Position numbers and translations under genes: made by a program. A DNA stretch of 64,000 nt, taken from assembly GCF_001598435.1 (NCBI RefSeq), contig NZ_BCYY01000003.1, positions 55,356 to 119,355 of the forward strand, given 5' to 3'. Shown piece by piece: positions 60,583 to 64,000 of this stretch. How positions within the stretch are numbered: position 1 is the first letter of the stretch; every line of letters begins with the position of its first letter. This DNA comes from Sphingomonas pituitosa NBRC 102491 (GTDB lineage Bacteria > Pseudomonadota > Alphaproteobacteria > Sphingomonadales > Sphingomonadaceae). The notes below the pieces were generated by a model. The model was not told where the DNA came from, did not search any database, and saw nothing but the letters and a program-made list of their open reading frames with translations.

Positions 60583-61853
60583 ACGCCCCCTTCAACCCTG
60601 CCCGCGCTGCGAGTCGCGAGCCGTTCGCCGGCTTCGTCTGCGACGAGGCGACCGCAGAGCTGATGCGGCCGATCGCCGTCGAGCTCGGCTGGTCACCGGA
60701 AAAGGTCAACAAGGGCGGCCTGCGCAATGCGGTGCAGACGCTCGCCGTCTCCGCCAGCCCGCACATCCTGTTCGTCGACCTGTCCGAATCGGGCGATCCG
60801 CTCAACGACATCAACGCGCTCGCCGAAGTGTGCGAGCCCGGCACGATCGTGCTCACTGCCGGCGCGGTGAACGATGTGCGGCTCTACCGCGACCTGATCG
60901 CCAGCGGCATCCAGGATTATCTGCTCAAGCCGATCAACCCGGACATGCTGCGCGACGCCTTCCTCCAGGCGCAGACCGCGCTGGCGGCGCCGAAGCAGAG
61001 TGACGCGAGCGCCGGCCGGCCCCACTGTGCGGTGGCGGTGATCGGCACCCGCGGGGGCTGCGGCGCCACCAGCATCGCGACCTCGCTCGCCTGGCTGATG
61101 GGCGAGCGGCAAGGCCGCACCACGGCGCTGCTCGACCTCGACGTGCATTTCGGCACCGGCGCGCTGGCGCTCGACCTGGAGCCCGGCCGCGGCCTGACCG
61201 ATGCGATCGAGAATCCCAGCCGCATCGACGGGCTGTTCATCGAACGCGCGATGGTCCGCGCCTCCGAACGCCTCGCGGTGCTATCGGCCGAGGCGCCGAT
61301 CAGCGCGCCGATGACCGGCGACGGCGCCGCCTTCTATCAGTTGCAGGAAGAGATACGCGGGGCGTTCGAATGCACCGTCACCGATCTGCCGCGGCAGATG
61401 CTGGTGCAGCACCCGCACCTCATCGCCGACATGCAGGTGGCGGTGCTGGTGACCGAGCTTACCCTCGCCGCCGCGCGCGACACGATCCGCATCCTCAGCT
61501 GGTTCAAGTCGAACGCGCCGCAGACCCAGGTCTTCATCCTCGCCAACAAGATGCAACAGCCGGCGCTGATCGAGATCAGCCGCAAGGACTTCGAAGGCTC
61601 GATCGAGCGCCAGATCAACTTCGCCGTACCGTTCGAACCGAAGATCGCTAGCCAGGCCGCCAAGCTGGGCAAGCCGATGGCAGAAGTGGGCCGCACCCAT
61701 CGCGGCCTAGCCCCGATCGGCGAACTCGCCCGCCGGGTCCTGGAGATCACCGACGCCGGCGAGGATGGCGAGCGAAAGGACACGGCCAGGGGCGGTTCGC
61801 TGTTCAGCAAGTTCGGCGACCTGAAGGCGCTGATGGCGAGCAAGAAGAAGTAA
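60579..61853 (+). CDS. cpaE: Pilus assembly protein CpaE (TadZ-type MinD-like ATPase)
   Basis: CpaE positions the Tad machinery. The 424-residue protein has an N-terminal receiver-like domain without clear phosphorylation site, then a MinD-like domain with deviant Walker A GTRGGCGATSIATSLAW (residues 156-172; the second lysine is replaced, as usual in CpaE) and DLDVHFGTGALALDLEP. GTG 60579 is the start and overlaps the cpaD stop. In most tad loci cpaF (TadA ATPase) follows; here tadB begins only 7 bases downstream. Confidence 0.93.
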   Translation: MNAPFNPARAASREPFAGFVCDEATAELMRPIAVELGWSPEKVNKGGLRNAVQTLAVSASPHILFVDLSESGDPLNDINALAEVCEPGTIVLTAGAVNDVRLYRDLIASGIQDYLLKPINPDMLRDAFLQAQTALAAPKQSDASAGRPHCAVAVIGTRGGCGATSIATSLAWLMGERQGRTTALLDLDVHFGTGALALDLEPGRGLTDAIENPSRIDGLFIERAMVRASERLAVLSAEAPISAPMTGDGAAFYQLQEEIRGAFECTVTDLPRQMLVQHPHLIADMQVAVLVTELTLAAARDTIRILSWFKSNAPQTQVFILANKMQQPALIEISRKDFEGSIERQINFAVPFEPKIASQAAKLGKPMAEVGRTHRGLAPIGELARRVLEITDAGEDGERKDTARGGSLFSKFGDLKALMASKKK

Positions 61854-61860
61854 CCGGCCG

Positions 61861-62841
61861 ATGCCGCTGCTCCCGCTCCTGATGCTGGGTCTGGGCGCCG
61901 CCGCGGTGCTGGTGCTGCTGGCGCTCGCGCTGTCGGGGCCCTCGGCACAGCGGGCCAGCGCCCGGCGCCTGACGTCGCTGCGCGACCGGCATATGGTGAG
62001 CGCCACCGGCGCCAATGCGATGGAAGCGCAGCTTCGCCGCATCTCCACCGCGCAGGCGAGCGGCTTCGAGCTTACCTTCGCCCGGCTGCTGCCGAACCAG
62101 GAACAGCTGGAGAAGCGGCTGGCGATGACCGGCAAGAGCTGGACGCTCGGCCAGTACGGCCTCGCCACGCTGGGACTGGCGCTTGCCGTGTTCGCGCTGC
62201 TGCTGTTCGAAGGCGCGCCGCTGCTCCTCTCGCTGGTGTTCGGTCTGTTCGTCGGCCTCGGCGTTCCGCATTTCGTGGTCGGGTTCCTGATCAAGCGCCG
62301 CGTGACCAGGTTCACCGCCAACTTCCCGGACGCGATCGACCTGCTGGTCCGCGGCCTGCGATCGGGCCTTCCGGTAACCGAGACGATCGGCGTGGTCGGC
62401 GTCGAGATGCCCGGGCCCGTGGGCGAGGAATTCCGCGCGATCAGCGACAAGATGAAGATCGGTCGCACGCTCGACGCCGCGCTGCAGGAAACTGCGGACC
62501 GGCTGGGCACGCCGGAATTCCAGTTCTTCACGATCACCATCCAGATCCAGCGGGAGACCGGCGGCAACCTCGCCGAAACGCTCAGCAACCTGTCCGACGT
62601 GCTGCGCAAGCGCGCGCAGATGAAGCTGAAGATCAAGGCAATGTCGTCGGAAGCCAAGGCCTCCGCCATCATCGTCGGCGCGCTGCCGTTCATCGTGTTT
62701 GCGCTGATCTGGTCGATCAACAACGAGTATATGATGAAGTTCTTCCTCGATCAGCGGCTGATGGTGGCCGGCGGCGGCGGGCTGATCTGGATGGCGCTCG
62801 GCGCCTTCATCATGGCCAAGATGGTCAATTTCGAGATCTGA
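61861..62841 (+). CDS. tadB: Tad pilus inner-membrane protein TadB
   Basis: TadB is one of two GspF-like platform proteins of the Flp pilus. The 326-residue protein has N-terminal helices, a GspF-like cytoplasmic domain (FTANFPDAIDLLVRGLRSGLPVTETI, GPVGEEFRAISDKMKIGRTLDAALQETADRLGTPEFQFFTITIQIQRETGGNLAETLSNLSDVLRKR) and two C-terminal helices. It starts 7 bases after cpaE and ends 5 bases before tadC. Confidence 0.94.
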   Translation: MPLLPLLMLGLGAAAVLVLLALALSGPSAQRASARRLTSLRDRHMVSATGANAMEAQLRRISTAQASGFELTFARLLPNQEQLEKRLAMTGKSWTLGQYGLATLGLALAVFALLLFEGAPLLLSLVFGLFVGLGVPHFVVGFLIKRRVTRFTANFPDAIDLLVRGLRSGLPVTETIGVVGVEMPGPVGEEFRAISDKMKIGRTLDAALQETADRLGTPEFQFFTITIQIQRETGGNLAETLSNLSDVLRKRAQMKLKIKAMSSEAKASAIIVGALPFIVFALIWSINNEYMMKFFLDQRLMVAGGGGLIWMALGAFIMAKMVNFEI

Positions 62842-62846
62842 CGGCA

Positions 62847-63836
62847 ATGGAACCCACCGGCCCCACCCTGCTCGGCATCGACGTTACCTTGGTCGCAACG
62901 ATCCTGTCGGCGGTCGCTGCGTTTTCCGTGCTCGTCGCCATCTATGCCGCGACGACGGTGCGCAACCCGATGTCCCGCCGGGTGAAGGCCCTCAACGAGC
63001 GCCGTGAACAGCTGAAGGCAGGCATTGCCGCCGCGCCGTCCAAGCGCCGCGCCAAGCTGGTGCAGCGCAGCGACACGACCGATCGCATCCGCAGCCTGCT
63101 CAGCACGCTCAAGGTGCTGCAGGACGAACAGGTCAAGGTGGCGCAGGTCAAGCTGCTCCAGGCCGGCATCCGCCGCCGCGAATGGGCGGTGGGCGTGATC
63201 TTCGGCCGGCTGGTGCTGCCGATCGTCGTCGGCGGGCCGATGCTCTACTTCGTCTATGGCACCGACATGTTCGCCGACTGGAGCCCGCTCAAGGCCTATG
63301 GCCTGGTCGCCGGCAGCTTTCTCCTCAGCTACAAGGCGCCCGATCTCTATCTGAAGAACCGCATCCAGAAGCGGAGCGACGCAATTCGCAAGGGCCTGCC
63401 CGACGCGCTGGACCTGCTGGTGATCTGCGCCGAAGCCGGCCTCACCGTGGACGCCGCCTTCAGCCGCGTCGCCAGGGAACTGGGCCGCGCCTATCCCGAA
63501 CTAGGAGAAGAATTCTCGCTGACCGCGATCGAGCTCGGCTTCCTCACCGATCGTCGCGCCGCGTTCGAGAACATGGCGATGCGAATTAACCTGGAAGCGA
63601 TCCGCGGCGTCGTCACGACGATGATCCAGACCGAGAAGTACGGCACACCCCTCGCCTCGGCATTGCGTGTGCTTTCTGCAGAATTCCGCAATGAACGGAT
63701 GATGCGCGCCGAGGAAAAGGCCGCCCGGCTGCCCGCCATCATGACCGTTCCACTGATCCTGTTCATCCTGCCCGTGCTGTTCATCGTGATCCTCGGCCCC
63801 GCCGCCTGCTCGATCAACGATTCGCTGATGCATTGA
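62847..63836 (+). CDS. tadC: Tad pilus inner-membrane protein TadC
   Basis: TadC pairs with TadB to form the platform complex that receives force from the assembly ATPase. The 329-residue protein shows the GspF-like domain (KGLPDALDLLVICAEAGLTVDAAFSRVARELGRAYPELGEEFSLTAIELGFLTDRRAAFENMA) and C-terminal helices (PAIMTVPLILFILPVLFIVILGPA). Four to five membrane segments. The neighbouring frame beyond it starts after 59 bases. Confidence 0.94.
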   Translation: MEPTGPTLLGIDVTLVATILSAVAAFSVLVAIYAATTVRNPMSRRVKALNERREQLKAGIAAAPSKRRAKLVQRSDTTDRIRSLLSTLKVLQDEQVKVAQVKLLQAGIRRREWAVGVIFGRLVLPIVVGGPMLYFVYGTDMFADWSPLKAYGLVAGSFLLSYKAPDLYLKNRIQKRSDAIRKGLPDALDLLVICAEAGLTVDAAFSRVARELGRAYPELGEEFSLTAIELGFLTDRRAAFENMAMRINLEAIRGVVTTMIQTEKYGTPLASALRVLSAEFRNERMMRAEEKAARLPAIMTVPLILFILPVLFIVILGPAACSINDSLMH

Positions 63837-63895
63837 CGCGGACGGAACCTTAGGCGCCGCAGCAGGTTGTGGGCGGGATGCCCGGAGCCTGACTT

Positions 63896-64000
63896 ATGAA
63901 CGACTTACCCTACACCACGCCGCTGCAGTTCATCGGTCTGGCGCTTGCCCTGGTGGCCGGCTGGCTGCTCGGCCTTGCCAGCAGCAGTGGCGGCCGCCGC
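63896..64000 (+). CDS. Small membrane protein, 3' truncated by window
   Basis: The last 105 bases hold an ATG-started frame encoding MNDLPYTTPLQFIGLALA, then LVAGWLLGLASSSGGRR, a single hydrophobic helix with a short polar N-terminus. The frame continues past the window. It follows tadC by 59 bases and might be part of the pilus locus or an unrelated membrane protein; the visible part is too short to decide. Confidence 0.5.
   Translation, partial: MNDLPYTTPLQFIGLALALVAGWLLGLASSSGGRR

Overview
The window is high-GC chromosomal DNA from an alphaproteobacterium, most likely a member of the Sphingomonadaceae. This is inferred from gene content and protein style: a FYDLN-acid (TIGR02300) protein, an F1-ATPase zeta inhibitor (DUF1476) next to BolA and a monothiol glutaredoxin, a PutA without a DNA-binding domain, an intracellular PHB depolymerase, ohrR/ohr and a Tad pilus locus. 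No rRNA gene is present to fix the taxonomy. There is no integrase, transposase, prophage or CRISPR array. It reads as core chromosome with a few accessory islets.

Layout. 0-9.7 kb: the end of a type IB topoisomerase, an MscS channel, an LrgA/LrgB pair, a small PAS protein, purL, a qorB-like quinone reductase divergent from its HxlR regulator, a DUF1232 protein, a PNPOx-fold protein, glucokinase and a DUF805 protein. 9.7-21.3 kb: thiolase, MaoC hydratase, putA, PHB depolymerase, an ABC exporter, a GAF/degenerate-GGDEF/EAL protein and a large FAD dehydrogenase. 21.5-26.6 kb: ohrR/ohr with palindromic operators, a FlgC-like rod protein standing alone, an exported alpha/beta hydrolase, an unrecognised exported protein and tRNA-Ala(GGC). 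26.6-31.7 kb: a TIGR02300 protein, then aroA-cmk-rpsA-ihfB and tRNA-Leu(TAA). 31.7-40.5 kb: Nudix protein, peptide-type binding lipoprotein, DUF4112 protein, ABM protein, RNase T2, nadC, a regulator with two winged helices, nadA, a membrane protein and an MBL hydrolase. 40.6-45.5 kb: an M56 peptidase/BlaI pair with tandem operators and a structured leader, an acyltransferase, then grxD-bolA-ATPase inhibitor. 45.6-56.7 kb: hydrolases, a quinone oxidoreductase, leuC/leuD with a tiny exported peptide between them, an epimerase/SBF-transporter pair, a ferritin-like protein, a thioesterase, a FadR-type regulator and a DAO oxidase/hydrolase pair. 56.8-64 kb: the Tad/Flp pilus locus cpaA-B-C-D-E-tadB-tadC, without cpaF or a pilin gene in the visible part.

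How the genes work together. Several tight pairs share a stop/start overlap (lrgA/lrgB, blaI/M56, RNase T2/ABM, DAO oxidase/hydrolase, cpaC/D/E) and are probably translationally coupled. Three regulator/target pairs carry visible dyads in their control regions (HxlR/qorB, OhrR/ohr, BlaI/M56). The metabolic genes cover purine, shikimate, leucine and NAD synthesis plus proline, fatty-acid and PHB turnover. Three paired-hairpin elements of the REPIN type lie in intergenic gaps.

The most unusual features are the BlaI/M56 module with its hairpin-rich upstream region and no beta-lactam-sensing domain, the regulator with two similar winged helices between nadA and nadC, the Tad locus lacking its assembly ATPase, and a small protein with a complete ferritin-like diiron ligand pattern. 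None can be proven novel from sequence alone.
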